From contig NZ_JAFBCM010000001.1 of the NCBI RefSeq assembly GCF_016907715.1, positions 7,913,420 through 7,977,419 of the forward strand: 64,000 nucleotides of DNA, read 5' to 3'. A program made the position numbers and the translations under genes. Positions 32,020 through 41,209 of this stretch are shown piece by piece (position 1 is the stretch's first letter; each line of letters starts with the position of its first letter). The notes beneath the pieces were generated by a model. The model made no database searches. It saw only the letters and a list, made by a program, of their open reading frames with translations, and was not told the DNA's origin. This DNA is from Tenggerimyces flavus. Lineage in GTDB: Bacteria; Actinomycetota; Actinomycetes; Propionibacteriales; Actinopolymorphaceae.

Positions 32020-33606
32020 GTGACCTCCCCCGAGTCCGAGTCCGGGCTTCCGATCAAGCCCGTCTACGATCCCGCCGACCTTACCGGCTGGGACCCTCAA
32101 ACGCGTCTCGGAGCACCCGGGGAGTACCCGTACACCCGCGGCGTCTACCCGTCCATGTACACCGGACGCCCCTGGACCATGCGCCAGTACGCCGGCTTCG
32201 GCACCGCGGTCGAGTCCAACCGCCGCTACCACCAGCTGATCGACGCCGGCACGAACGGCCTGTCCGTCGCGTTCGACCTGCCGACCCAGATGGGGTACGA
32301 CTCCGACGCGCACCTCGTGCACGGCGAGGTCGGCAAGGTCGGCGTCGCGATCGACTCGCTGGACGACATGCGGATCCTGTTCGACGGCATCCCGCTCGGC
32401 CAGGTCTCGACGTCGATGACGATCAACGCCCCCGCCGCGCTCCTCCTCCTGCTCTACCAAATCGTCGCCGAGGAGCAGGGCGTCGCGCCGCGGGAGTTGA
32501 CCGGGACGATCCAGAACGACGTCCTCAAGGAGTACATCGCGCGCGGCACGTACATCTACCCACCAGCGCAGTCGCTCCGGCTGATCTCCGACATCTTCTC
32601 GTACTGCAAGGCAGAACTCCCGAAGTTCAACACGATCTCGATCTCCGGCTACCACATGGCGGAGGCCGGGGCGACGCCCGTGCAGGAGATCGCGTTCACG
32701 TTGGCGAACGGGCGCGAGTACGTCCGCGCCGCGCTCGACGCGGGGCTGGATGTCGACGAGTTCGCGCCGCGGCTCTCGTTCTTCTTCGTGGCAAGGACGA
32801 CACTGCTCGAGGAGATCGCGAAGTTCCGTGCCGCGCGGCGGATCTGGGCGTCGGTGATGCGGGACGAGTTCGGCGCGAAGAACCCGAAGTCGTGGATGCT
32901 GCGGTTCCACACGCAGACCGCGGGCGTGCAGCTGACGGCGCAGCAACCGGAGGTCAACCTCGTTCGCGTCGCCGTGCAGGGTCTCGCCGCGGTGCTTGGC
33001 GGAACGCAGTCGTTGCACACGAACTCCTACGACGAGGCGATCGCGTTGCCGACCGAGAAGGCGGCTCGGCTGGCGCTGCGAACGCAACAGGTGTTGGCGT
33101 TCGAGACCGACGTGACGAAGACTGTCGATCCGTTCGCGGGCTCCTACGCGGTCGAGTCGATGACCGACGAGGTCGAGAGCGCGGCGCTGGAGCTGATGGC
33201 TTCGGTCGAGGGGTACGGCGGTGCAGTAGCCGCGATCGAGAAGGGCTTCCAGAAGTCGGAGATCGAACGATCGGCGTACGGCGTCGCGCGTGAGATCGAC
33301 TCCGGCGAGCGGATCGTCGTCGGCATGAACAAGTACGCGCTCGCCGAGGAGGACCCGTACGAGCCGCTGCGCGTCGACCCGGCGATCGAGGAGACCCAAC
33401 GCGCACGCCTGGCGGGGCTGCGGGCCGAACGCGATGGCGAGGAGGTCCAGCGCTGCCTCGCCGCGCTGCAGGACGCCGCGCGCGGCGGCGACAACGTGCT
33501 GTACCCGATGAAGTCCGCGCTCGCCGCGCTGGCGACCGTCGGCGAAGTCTGCGACGCGTTGCGCGAGGTGTGGGGCGTCTACACGCCGCCGGACACGTTC
33601 TACTAG
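32020..33606 (+). CDS. Methylmalonyl-CoA-mutase-family large subunit (no B12 domain)
   Basis: 528 residues forming the TIM-barrel substrate domain of B12-dependent acyl-CoA mutases: [71 protein letters not shown], and [39 protein letters not shown]. Counting from the family, the equivalents of Tyr89 (RQYAGF) and Arg207 (KEYIAR) of methylmalonyl-CoA mutase are kept, which favours a carboxylated acyl-CoA over isobutyryl-CoA. There is no C-terminal cobalamin domain, so a separate B12-binding subunit is needed; none is nearby. GTG at 32020 chosen: TACGCT (32008-32013) ends 6 nt before it. Confidence 0.9.
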   Translation: MTSPESESGLPIKPVYDPADLTGWDPQTRLGAPGEYPYTRGVYPSMYTGRPWTMRQYAGFGTAVESNRRYHQLIDAGTNGLSVAFDLPTQMGYDSDAHLVHGEVGKVGVAIDSLDDMRILFDGIPLGQVSTSMTINAPAALLLLLYQIVAEEQGVAPRELTGTIQNDVLKEYIARGTYIYPPAQSLRLISDIFSYCKAELPKFNTISISGYHMAEAGATPVQEIAFTLANGREYVRAALDAGLDVDEFAPRLSFFFVARTTLLEEIAKFRAARRIWASVMRDEFGAKNPKSWMLRFHTQTAGVQLTAQQPEVNLVRVAVQGLAAVLGGTQSLHTNSYDEAIALPTEKAARLALRTQQVLAFETDVTKTVDPFAGSYAVESMTDEVESAALELMASVEGYGGAVAAIEKGFQKSEIERSAYGVAREIDSGERIVVGMNKYALAEEDPYEPLRVDPAIEETQRARLAGLRAERDGEEVQRCLAALQDAARGGDNVLYPMKSALAALATVGEVCDALREVWGVYTPPDTFY

Positions 33607-33647
33607 CGGGACTCGTGGGGGTTGACGAGCCCGATAGCTTGGCCCGC

Positions 33648-34322
33648 ATGGGGAAACCGGTCGTCGCCGTCGCTGCCGCTCTTGTCGTTCTCTGCAGCCT
33701 CTTCAGTCCCGGAGTCGCCATGGCTGACACGGCCGAGCCCAGCTCCGGCGGAGCACTCGTTCGCTGCGAGTACATCCCGACGCCGGACAAGCCGGCCGCC
33801 AAGCCCGTCAGGCCGCCGTTCCCCTGGACGCTCGCGCGCGGCACGGTGACCGTCACGCTGCACACCAACCACGGCAAGGTCGTGATGGAGCTCGACCGCG
33901 CCGGCGCGCCGTGCGCGGTGCACAATCTCGCGCACCTGGCGTGGAGCCGCTTCTACCACGACACCCAGTGCTGGCGGCTGACCGACTACGAGCGCCTCGG
34001 CGTCCTGCAGTGCGGCGACATCTTCGCAGCGGAGATCGGCGGGCCTGGCTACCGGTTCGCCGACGAGCTGACCGGTGCGGAGACGTACCCGCGCGGGACG
34101 GTCGCGATGGGCAACCAGGGGCCGGATACGAACGGCAGCCAGTTCTTCCTCGTGCACTCGCAGGCGCTGATCCCGCCGGCCTACACGGTGCTCGGGCGCG
34201 TCACGCACGGCATGGACGTGCTCGACAAGATCGCGGCGGGCGGCATCATCCCCGGTGCGAACGAGCACGACGGCGAGCCCCGTCTGCCGGTGCACATCAA
34301 CCGCGCGGCCGTCCGCTACTGA
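33648..34322 (+). CDS. Secreted cyclophilin-type peptidyl-prolyl isomerase
   Basis: 224 residues. Signal peptide GKPVVAVAAALVVLCSLFSPGVAMA, then a short linker and a cyclophilin domain (about 60-220): LHTNHGKVVMELDRAGAP, FYHDTQCWRLTDYERLGVLQCGD, RGTVAMGNQGPDTNGSQFFLVHS, and YTVLGRVTHGMDVLDKI. The core active-site F-F and Q residues in GSQFFL are kept; the first arginine/phenylalanine region (usually FHRV) reads QCWRL. Likely assists folding outside the membrane. Leaderless: TAGCTT (33635-33640) ends 7 nt before the ATG and no Shine-Dalgarno is present. Confidence 0.92.
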   Translation: MGKPVVAVAAALVVLCSLFSPGVAMADTAEPSSGGALVRCEYIPTPDKPAAKPVRPPFPWTLARGTVTVTLHTNHGKVVMELDRAGAPCAVHNLAHLAWSRFYHDTQCWRLTDYERLGVLQCGDIFAAEIGGPGYRFADELTGAETYPRGTVAMGNQGPDTNGSQFFLVHSQALIPPAYTVLGRVTHGMDVLDKIAAGGIIPGANEHDGEPRLPVHINRAAVRY

Positions 34323-34326
34323 GCTG

Positions 34327-35130
34327 TCACCTGCGCGTCGCGCGGACCACCATCACCTTGCGGTGTGAGGGATTGAGCTCGTCGTCGGTGTAGTCGCCGG
34401 TCACCTCGACCTGCTCGAAGCCGGCGATCCGCACCATCCACAGCAGCTCGTTGCGGAAGTACCAGCGACCCTGCCCGGTGCGGACCTCGGTACGGACGAG
34501 TCTGTCGTCCTCGTACAGCTCGTACTTCCGTTCCTCCTCATACACCTGCTCGACCGGGTCGAGTCCGGTGTCGCGGTTCGAGATCACGAGCCGACGGCCG
34601 TCCGGCAGGGACTTCTCGGCCTTGAACTCCCACGGGCCCGGGAAGGTCGGAAGCTCCTCGGCGGAGTAGTCGTAGGGGAAGAGGAAAAGGTTGAACACGA
34701 GCACGCCGCCCGGGTCGAGCTGCGCATGGCAACGACGCAGAGTCTCCAACGCCTGTTCGCGATCCATCACGCAGACGAAGCTGCCGCACGGGACGTAGAT
34801 CGTGCGGAACGTGCCCGGAACGTCGAGCTCCTGCATCGGCTGCTCGTAGACCTCCGGCTCCAGACCGGCCGCCTCCGCGTCGCGCCGCAGCATCGCCAGC
34901 ATGTCGCCGGAGATGTCGCTGCCGGCGACGTCGAGGCCGGCCCGCAGGTACGCGAGCAACAGCCGGCCCGCCCCGCAGCCCAGCTCGAGCGCGCGGCCGT
35001 TCTGGCTCTCGATGACCCGCTGGAAGTACTCCTGGTCCTCCCGCGGATCGGTGTCGGAGATCGCTCCCCAGTGCTCGGCAGCGAGACCGAGATAGAGGTC
35101 GCGTTCGTCGTAGCTCTTCACGCTGGTCAT
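34327..35130 (-). CDS. Class I SAM-dependent methyltransferase
   Basis: 267 residues. SAM-binding motif I ALELGCGAGRLLLAYLRAG, acidic motif II VAGSDISGDMLAML, and motif IV-like TIYVPCGSFVCVMDREQALETLRRC, followed by LDPGGVLVFNLFLFPYDYSAEEL. The C-terminal part (RDTGLDPVEQVYEEERKYELYEDDRLVRTEV) is typical of small-molecule methyltransferases with a beta-rich cap. It starts 4 bp after the PLP decarboxylase stop, so the pair is one operon. An N- or O-methylation of the decarboxylase product (an amine) is the natural inference; substrate unknown. Confidence 0.88.
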   Translation of the reverse strand: MTSVKSYDERDLYLGLAAEHWGAISDTDPREDQEYFQRVIESQNGRALELGCGAGRLLLAYLRAGLDVAGSDISGDMLAMLRRDAEAAGLEPEVYEQPMQELDVPGTFRTIYVPCGSFVCVMDREQALETLRRCHAQLDPGGVLVFNLFLFPYDYSAEELPTFPGPWEFKAEKSLPDGRRLVISNRDTGLDPVEQVYEEERKYELYEDDRLVRTEVRTGQGRWYFRNELLWMVRIAGFEQVEVTGDYTDDELNPSHRKVMVVRATRR

Positions 35131-35134
35131 GGTG

Positions 35135-36496
35135 CTATGAAACCTGCTCTCGGATCAGTTCCAACGCCTCGTCCACGCGTGCTTTGCCCGTTCGGAAGCT
35201 CAGCACGCACATTCGGGCAACCAACTCGCCATGGATCCGCGTCGACGACAACGCCACGCGCCCAGAGGCGTTCACCCTGTCCAGCAAGGCCTTCGTCTCG
35301 ACAGCGGTGCGGCACTTGAACACGATGACGGACAGATCCGGCACCTGCTGGACCGACAACGACGGCATCGACGACAGCGACTTGTAGACGTACTCGGCGA
35401 GGTCCAGCTTCTCGTCCAGCGCCGCCCGGAACGCGCCGACTCCGTGCAGGTGCAGCGGCAACCACATGCGCAGGCCGCGGAACTCGCGGGTCAGCTCCGG
35501 GCCGTAGTCGGAGAAGTCGGGCAGCGACGCACCCCGGAGGTCCGCAAGGTAGTGCGCCGAGGCCAGCGACGAGCCCTCCCGAACGAGCAGACATCCCGTG
35601 CCGAACGGCAGGAACATGCTCTTGTGCGGATCGAGCGCCAACGAGTCCGCACGTTCGATGCCGTCCATCCGTTGCCTGCCGCGCGAGGTGAGGTGGAAGA
35701 ACCCGCCGTACGCGGCGTCGACGTGCAGCCACAACCCGTTGACCGAGGCCACATCCGCCAACGCTGGAAGGGGATCGATCGTCCCCGTGTTCGTCGTTCC
35801 CGCCGACGCCGTCACGAAGAACGGGACCATGCCGGCCTCGCGATCCCGCTGAATCGCTTCCTGCAGGGCGAACGGATCCATCCGCAGCTCGGAGTCGACC
35901 GGCACCATCCGTACCGCCTGGTCCGGGAAGCCCGCCAGCTTCGCGGCCTTCGCCGTGGCGTGGTGGGTCTGCGAGGTGACATAGAGCGTGCCGTTGAGGA
36001 AGTTCGCGGGCAGCATCGCGGCGCGGGCGGTGATGACAGCCGAGAGCGTGGCCATCGAGCCGCCGGTGGTGAGGACTCCGGCCGTCGACGCGGGGAACGA
36101 GAACAGGTCGCGCAGCCAGCTCAGGACGTCCAGCTCCATCGCCACGAGGGCAGGCGCGGGTGCGGCCTGGCCGGTGTAGCGGTTGATCGCGTTCGCCACG
36201 AGGTCGGCGATCGCGGCGCTGACGAGCCCGCCGCCCGGTGTGTACGCGAGCGCTCCGGGGCTGGCGCTGTTGATGCCCTTGGCTGCGGCGCGATCGACCA
36301 GCCGGAGCAGCTCGTCCAGCGGGCGACCGTACTCCGGTGGCTCGCGTCGCAGCGCGGGATCGTCCAGCAGCTCGGTCAACCCGTGGTCGTCGAGCACGGG
36401 CGCGTTCGGGAGTCGGTCGACGAAGTCCGCGACGTAGTCTGTTGCCGTCGCGAGAGCGGCTCGAAGCTCGTCGCCGGTGAGGTCCAGGGGCGCCAT
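35135..36496 (-). CDS. Group II PLP-dependent amino acid decarboxylase
   Basis: 453 residues of the aromatic amino acid/glutamate decarboxylase fold. N-terminal swap domain with PNAPVLDDHGLTELLDD; GVLTTGGSMATLSAVITAR (PLP phosphate contact), YVTSQTHHATAKAAKLAGF (ring-stacking histidine), TASAGTTNTGTIDPL, WLHVDAAYGGFFHL (Asp contacting the PLP nitrogen and following Ala/Tyr), and LDPHKSMFLPFGTGCLLV with the Schiff-base lysine. Removes CO2 from an L-amino acid to give an amine. Cotranscribed with the methyltransferase 4 bp downstream. Substrate not deducible; an aromatic amino acid is likely by family. Confidence 0.9.
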   Translation of the reverse strand: MAPLDLTGDELRAALATATDYVADFVDRLPNAPVLDDHGLTELLDDPALRREPPEYGRPLDELLRLVDRAAAKGINSASPGALAYTPGGGLVSAAIADLVANAINRYTGQAAPAPALVAMELDVLSWLRDLFSFPASTAGVLTTGGSMATLSAVITARAAMLPANFLNGTLYVTSQTHHATAKAAKLAGFPDQAVRMVPVDSELRMDPFALQEAIQRDREAGMVPFFVTASAGTTNTGTIDPLPALADVASVNGLWLHVDAAYGGFFHLTSRGRQRMDGIERADSLALDPHKSMFLPFGTGCLLVREGSSLASAHYLADLRGASLPDFSDYGPELTREFRGLRMWLPLHLHGVGAFRAALDEKLDLAEYVYKSLSSMPSLSVQQVPDLSVIVFKCRTAVETKALLDRVNASGRVALSSTRIHGELVARMCVLSFRTGKARVDEALELIREQVS

Positions 36497-36567
36497 GTCT
36501 TCGTTTGTAGATCGCTCGGCTCGCGCCTACATCGGCGTTGGTTGCCTAGATCTGTTCGGGACCTTGC

Positions 36568-37440
36568 CTATTTCCCGACGCCGACCCGATCGGCGAGTCC
36601 CATCGCGTCGAACGGGGCGCGCACCTTCGCGTCGTTGTCGAAGTACACGAACACGTCGCGCGGTTGGCGTTTCGCCTTGTCTTTCGACAGAGTCTTGCCA
36701 TCTGTGGGGGTCTGGCCGCTCGCCCACCTGGTGACCTTGGCCGCCCAGCGGTCGAGTGCCTGGTTGTCGTAGCCGCTGACATACAGCTGGTCGGCGCCAT
36801 GCAATCTGACGTAGACGAAGTCGTTCGCGGTCACGTCGTCGACCATCGGCCACTTCCCCGCGGTGTCGGCGCAGACGAGCGCGATGTCGTGCTCGCGCAG
36901 GAGGTCGACGAACTCCTCGTTCTCGTACGAGCTGTGCCTGACCTCGAGGGCGTGCCGAATCGGCCTGTGCTCGTCGGTGCTGAGGTAGGCGCGGTCGTTC
37001 ATGCGTTCCTCGTGCTGCTTGGCGAGCTCGACCGCCGCGTCGGTCGTGCGCGGGAGCAGCTCGAAGAACGCGCTGAGTCTGTCCTTGTCGTACCCGAGCG
37101 TCGGCGGCAGCTGCCAGAGGATCGGGCCGAGTTTCTCCTTCAGAGCAAGGACTCCCGAGGCGAAGAAGTTGGCGAGCGGGCCGTCGACGTCCGCGAGCTT
37201 CTTCATCTGGGTAATGAACCGCGGGCCTTTGAGCGAGAAGACGAAGTCGTCCGGCGTCTCGTTGTACCAGCGCTCGAACGAGCTCGGCAGCTGGAGCGCG
37301 TAGAACGATCCGTTGATCTCGATCGAGCTGAGCTTGCTGGACGCGTACTCGAGCTCGCGCTTCTGCGGCAGTCCTTCCGGATAGAACACCTTCCGCCACG
37401 GCGGATAGTTCCAGCCGGAGATGCCGACGCGAATCGTCAT
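36568..37440 (-). CDS. DUF72 family protein
   Basis: 290 residues, TIM-barrel DUF72 (YecE family). Motifs: RVGISGWNYPPWRKVFYPEGLPQKRELEYASSKLSSIEINGSFYALQ, DFVFSLKGPRFITQMKKLAD, LGPILWQLPPTL, ALEVRHSSYENEEFVDLLREHDIALVCADTAGKWP, and VYVRLHGADQLY, closing with VFVYFDNDAKVRAPFDA. Biochemical role of the family is not established; structural resemblance to metal-dependent TIM-barrel nucleases/isomerases has been suggested. GGGG lies 6 nt before the ATG. Stands alone. Confidence 0.93.
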   Translation of the reverse strand: MTIRVGISGWNYPPWRKVFYPEGLPQKRELEYASSKLSSIEINGSFYALQLPSSFERWYNETPDDFVFSLKGPRFITQMKKLADVDGPLANFFASGVLALKEKLGPILWQLPPTLGYDKDRLSAFFELLPRTTDAAVELAKQHEERMNDRAYLSTDEHRPIRHALEVRHSSYENEEFVDLLREHDIALVCADTAGKWPMVDDVTANDFVYVRLHGADQLYVSGYDNQALDRWAAKVTRWASGQTPTDGKTLSKDKAKRQPRDVFVYFDNDAKVRAPFDAMGLADRVGVGK

Positions 37441-37508
37441 GTTATCCCCACATTGGAGCGATCCGGCTCGCTCAGTTTCGCCGCACGCCACGGCCTGTCG
37501 GGGCGGCT

Positions 37509-38492
37509 TCACGATGGACTGTTGGGGCTTCCTCGACGAGCCGGATCGCTCGGTGAAGGGAAATCCAGGTGGTTGCCGCCGGAGATCACGACGACCGTGG
37601 TGTCGCCCTCGCCAGGGACGTACGCCTTGCTGAGCAGGGAGGCGAACGCCGTGGCGCCGCCCGGCTCGGCGAGCAGGCGGCAGCGTTCCCACAGGAACTT
37701 CCGCGCGGCGATGATCGCCTCGTCGGTGACGAGGAACGAGCGCGCGTGGTGTGACGTCGCGACCGCGTACGGGATGGCGCCGGCCCTCGGCGCGGCCATG
37801 CTGTCGGAGGCGACTCCTCCGAGCGTGGTCTCGACCGGCTCTCCGGCTTCGAGGGCGGCGTGCATCGTGGGGCAGAGCTCGGGCTCGACGATGTGCACCT
37901 GTGCGGCGTCGCCGACGCCGAGCGCCGTGCCCGCATACAGGCCGCCACCGCCGCAGGAGACCAGCACGGCCGTGGCTTCGGGGACCTGCTCGACGAGCTC
38001 CTGGCCGAGCGTCGACGCGCCGGCGACGACGGACGTCATGTCGTACGCGTGGATCTGGAGGACGTCCCGTTCGGCTGCCCATTCCTTGCTGGCGATGAGG
38101 GCTTCCGGGTAGTAGCCGTCGATCAGGTGGACGTCGGCGCCGTACGAACGCACCCTGTCAACCTTGGCTTGCGGAGACGTCTTCGGGACGAAGATCTGGG
38201 CCTTGACGCCGACCTCTCTCGCGGCCCAGGCGACGGCCGCGCCGTGGTTGCCGCCCGAGGCGGCGACGACACCGTCCGGCGGGACCTCGGTGGACAAGAG
38301 CGTGTTGAGGGCGCCGCGGGTCTTGAAGACGCCGACGTGCTGGAGGAGCTCGAGTTTGAGGAGGACGCTGCCTTGGACGCCGACCTCTTGGCCGTCGAGC
38401 TCGAGGATCGGGGTCCGCCTGATGCGGCCGCGGAGGCGTTCGGCGGCGGCCTTCAGCTCGGCGGCGTCGGGGACTCGGAGTGGGATCGTCAC
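37509..38492 (-). CDS. Serine/threonine dehydratase-type PLP enzyme
   Basis: 327 residues, fold-type II PLP enzyme. PLP lysine in LELLQHVGVFKTRGALNTLL, AASGGNHGAAVAWAAREVGVKAQIFVPKTSPQAKVDRVRSYGADVHLIDG, the phosphate-binding glycine loop VLVSCGGGGLYAG, and the closing VVVISGGNHLDF. No C-terminal regulatory ACT domain, so it is a catabolic rather than biosynthetic type; substrates could be serine, threonine or another hydroxyamino acid. The GTG at 38490-38492 overlaps the stop of the LysR gene (GTGA), so the regulator and enzyme are coupled. Confidence 0.9.
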   Translation of the reverse strand: MTIPLRVPDAAELKAAAERLRGRIRRTPILELDGQEVGVQGSVLLKLELLQHVGVFKTRGALNTLLSTEVPPDGVVAASGGNHGAAVAWAAREVGVKAQIFVPKTSPQAKVDRVRSYGADVHLIDGYYPEALIASKEWAAERDVLQIHAYDMTSVVAGASTLGQELVEQVPEATAVLVSCGGGGLYAGTALGVGDAAQVHIVEPELCPTMHAALEAGEPVETTLGGVASDSMAAPRAGAIPYAVATSHHARSFLVTDEAIIAARKFLWERCRLLAEPGGATAFASLLSKAYVPGEGDTTVVVISGGNHLDFPSPSDPARRGSPNSPS

Positions 38493-39430
38493 GCTTCTAC
38501 GCTGCCACGGCCCGCGAACAGCGCCAACGGGCGGGCCTTGATCGCGAACTCGCGGAATGTTCTCGCGGCGGGTGCGAGGGGTACGTCCGCGGCCCAGACC
38601 AGGCCGATCGCGCGCTTGGCGGCGGGGATCAGGTTGAGCTCGACCACCTCCGGCAGCTTGGGTCGCGCGGGCGGGAGGATCGCTACGCCGAGGCCGGCGC
38701 CGACCAGGCCGCGGACGGTGTCGACCTCCTCGCCCTCGAACGCGAGGGTGGGGGCGAAGCCGGCGTGCTCGCAGAGGGCGTCGGTGATCTGGCGGAGGCC
38801 GTACCCGTGCTTCATGCCGACGAACTGCTCCTCGGCCACCTCTTCGAGCCTGGCCCGCTTCCTGGTGGCGAGGCGGTGCTTGGTGGGGACCGTGAGGACG
38901 AGGGGCTGCTCGTACAGGACGGTGGACTCGAGGCCGGGTTCTTCGACGGGGACCGGCGCCGTGAGGGCCAGGTCCATCTCGCCGGCGTGGATGCGTCTGA
39001 GCATGGTCTCGTGCGAGCCCTGAGCGAGGTTGAAGCGGACGGTGGGGTGGCTGGCGCGGAACTTTCGGAGGAGTTCCGGGACCTCGTGCGCGCCGGTGCT
39101 GTGCAGGAACGTGAAAGCGACCTGGCCTCGTTCGGGATCGGCCTCTTCGAGCGCAGCGCGGCAGCCTGCCTCGAGGGCGGACATCGCCCGTTCGGACGCT
39201 TGGGCGAGGACCTCGCCGACCCGCGTGAGCCTTATGCCGCGGCCGTGCCGGACGACGACGGGGGCACCGAGAGTTTCGCTCAGCCCGGCCAGCCACCGAC
39301 TGACCGTCGGCTGCGGCATGTCCAACCGCTCCGCCGCCCGCGTGACATGCCGCTCGACCGCGATCGCCTCGAGCAAAGCCAACCGCGGCGCCAACGCCGC
39401 CGCCAACTCGGCGGCTTCGGAGCTCTCCAT
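38489..39430 (-). CDS. LysR family transcriptional regulator
   Basis: 313 residues. N-terminal helix-turn-helix: LALLEAIAVERHVTRAAERLDMPQPTVSRWLAGLSETLGAPVVVRHGRGIRLTRVGEVLAQ. C-terminal periplasmic-binding-like effector domain with VAFTFLHSTGAHEVPELLRKFRASHPTVRFNLAQGSHETMLRRIHAGEMDLALT and LVLTVPTKHRLA. Start at 39428-39430 with a GGA motif upstream; an alternative ATG is at 39443-39445. Unusually for LysR genes it is upstream and in the same direction as its probable target (the dehydratase), not divergent. Confidence 0.9.
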   Translation of the reverse strand: MESSEAAELAAALAPRLALLEAIAVERHVTRAAERLDMPQPTVSRWLAGLSETLGAPVVVRHGRGIRLTRVGEVLAQASERAMSALEAGCRAALEEADPERGQVAFTFLHSTGAHEVPELLRKFRASHPTVRFNLAQGSHETMLRRIHAGEMDLALTAPVPVEEPGLESTVLYEQPLVLTVPTKHRLATRKRARLEEVAEEQFVGMKHGYGLRQITDALCEHAGFAPTLAFEGEEVDTVRGLVGAGLGVAILPPARPKLPEVVELNLIPAAKRAIGLVWAADVPLAPAARTFREFAIKARPLALFAGRGSVEA

Positions 39431-39483
39431 GCCTCGTCCATTCATTCGCCGATGTATCGATCCCGCCCCTATCATGCTGGATT

Positions 39484-39885
39484 GTGACGGCAAAGGCGTT
39501 CGTCGAGCGGTTCATCGAGGCGCAGCGGGCGTTCGGCTCCGCACGCCCCTTGCTGCCGACCGCCGTCGTCGGCGCGTGGCGAGACGTCGTGGACGAGTGC
39601 GAGCGCGGCTATGCGATGAGCATCTACGAGTACGACAACGACCTCGACGCGGCTGCTGATCGAATGCCTCCTGCACGACGAGCGGCTGGCGGCGATGCTC
39701 GAGCTGGGCTGGGTCCGGGCGGAGGTTGAGGAGCTCGATCGCCGCTTCAGGGAGCTCTTGCTCCCCGTTCTCCTCCCCCATCGCTCCCGGACCACTGGTG
39801 GGCCGCGCACCCGCCACGGCGGGGTGGAGCGGAACTGGCCGCGGACCTCCGGAGCACCTACGGCATCGAGATCGTCGACGTCTGA
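39484..39885 (+). pseudogene. Hypothetical gene with two compensating frameshifts (about 134 codons)
   Basis: Frame 1 from the GTG at 39484 reads MTAKAFVERFIEAQRAFGSA and goes on to ERGYAMSIYEYDNDLD (about 39640). A second frame then continues sensibly as LLIECLLHDERLAAMLELGWVRAEVEELDRRFRELL (to about 39755). The first frame resumes with PDHWWAAHPPRRGG and ends GIEIVDV at the TGA 39883-39885. Each switch makes the protein-like character continue, so this looks like one ~134-residue gene with a one-base loss and a one-base gain (or sequencing errors). Function unknown; it ends 5 bp from the convergent carboxypeptidase gene. Confidence 0.6.
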
Positions 39886-39889
39886 CCGT

Positions 39890-41164
39890 TCACTCCTTGC
39901 GGCGCTTGGTCTGCAGGTAGGAGCGGACGCGCAGGCTGGTCAGGATCACGAACATCAGCAGCGCGGCCCAGATCCACAGTGGGATGCGGCCGAGTTGGGC
40001 GACCACGTTGATGCTCGGCTGCTGCGTCGGGTCCGGCGCCGCCACGGTCACGTCCGGCGTACCGGACGGGCTGGTCGAGGCGGCCGACCGAGAGCCGGAC
40101 GGGCTGCGCGAGCGGCTCGCGGTCTGAGCCGCGGCGGCGCGGGTCACGTCGTCGGCGGACACGAGCCGGCCGACGGGCTCGGCTTTGCCGACCGACGCGA
40201 AGCCCCAGTCGAACAGCGCCGCGACCTTCTCCCAGGACGGCTTGGGGGTGCGCATGACGCTGACGAGGATGCGATGCCCGTTCCGCTCGGCGACGCCGAC
40301 GAGGGTGTTGCGCGCGAGCGTGGTGAAGCCGTTCTTCACGCCGTACGCGCCCTTGTAGTGGGAGAGCAGCTTGTTGCCGTTCTGGATCTGGTACGTCTGG
40401 CCGGGCTTGCCGGGCCACTGGAGTTTCGGTGTCCGGATGTACTTGCGGAAGTCCGCCCGCGCCAGGCCTTCCCGCGCGAACAGGGCGAGGTCGTACGCGG
40501 AGCTCCACTGGGCCGGCTCGTCCAGGCCGCTGGTGTTGACGACGTACGTGTCGAACGCGCCGAGCCGTTCGGCCTCGCGGTTCATCAGGCCGACGGTCTT
40601 CGGCAACCCGCCGGCCGCGTTGCCCAGAGCGCTGGCGGCGTCGTTCCCGGACGGCAGGAACAGGCCGTAGAAGAGCTGGTCGATCGTGTACTTGCTGCCC
40701 ACCTGCAGTCCGACGCGGCTGCCCTCGATGTTCGCGTCGGCGGCGGTGGCCACGTACGTCGCCCGCTTGTCCAGACGCGGGAGCAGCGTCACCGCGGTCA
40801 GGATCTTGAGCGTGCTCGCCGGCTTCATCAGCGAGTGCGCGTTCTTGGCCGCGAGGATGTCGCCGGTGTCCAGGTCGGCGACGACGAACGACTCGACGTG
40901 CACGGGCGGGAGCTTGGGCTGCGCGTCGTGGTCGACGACGACGCCGTGCTGGCCGAGCTGCGCGCCGCCGACGAAGCCCTCGAACGGGCTGGCCGGATTC
41001 GGCCTCGCTGTCGGCGCGGTGAACGTCGGAGTCGGAGTCGGGGTCGGGGCACTGCTCGCCGGCAACGGAATTGCGAGGAGCCCGAAGATCGAGCCGGCGA
41101 ACACAGCTGCTGCGGCCGTCGCTCGCGCCATCGCGACACGACGGGTTCCGGGGAGCCATCGCAT
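39890..41164 (-). CDS. D-alanyl-D-alanine carboxypeptidase (PBP5-like, DacA type)
   Basis: 424 residues. N-terminal signal or anchor (about 12-35), a Thr/Pro linker (TPTPTPTFTAPTA), catalytic domain with SxxK in MKPASTLKILTAVTL (Ser/Lys), SGN in FLPSGNDAASALGNAAGG, and KNG in GAYGVKNGFTTLARNTLVG in place of the usual KTG. A Ser/Arg/Pro-rich linker (about 335-375) leads to a C-terminal membrane helix LWIWAALLMFVILTSLRVRSYL. It trims the terminal D-Ala from peptidoglycan pentapeptides outside the membrane. The C-terminal anchor helix is typical of actinobacterial members. Confidence 0.92.
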   Translation of the reverse strand: MRWLPGTRRVAMARATAAAAVFAGSIFGLLAIPLPASSAPTPTPTPTFTAPTARPNPASPFEGFVGGAQLGQHGVVVDHDAQPKLPPVHVESFVVADLDTGDILAAKNAHSLMKPASTLKILTAVTLLPRLDKRATYVATAADANIEGSRVGLQVGSKYTIDQLFYGLFLPSGNDAASALGNAAGGLPKTVGLMNREAERLGAFDTYVVNTSGLDEPAQWSSAYDLALFAREGLARADFRKYIRTPKLQWPGKPGQTYQIQNGNKLLSHYKGAYGVKNGFTTLARNTLVGVAERNGHRILVSVMRTPKPSWEKVAALFDWGFASVGKAEPVGRLVSADDVTRAAAAQTASRSRSPSGSRSAASTSPSGTPDVTVAAPDPTQQPSINVVAQLGRIPLWIWAALLMFVILTSLRVRSYLQTKRRKE

Positions 41165-41209
41165 GGTGCGGAACAGGGTAGCGGTCCTGGCTGGTAACGC
41201 ATCTCGGAC

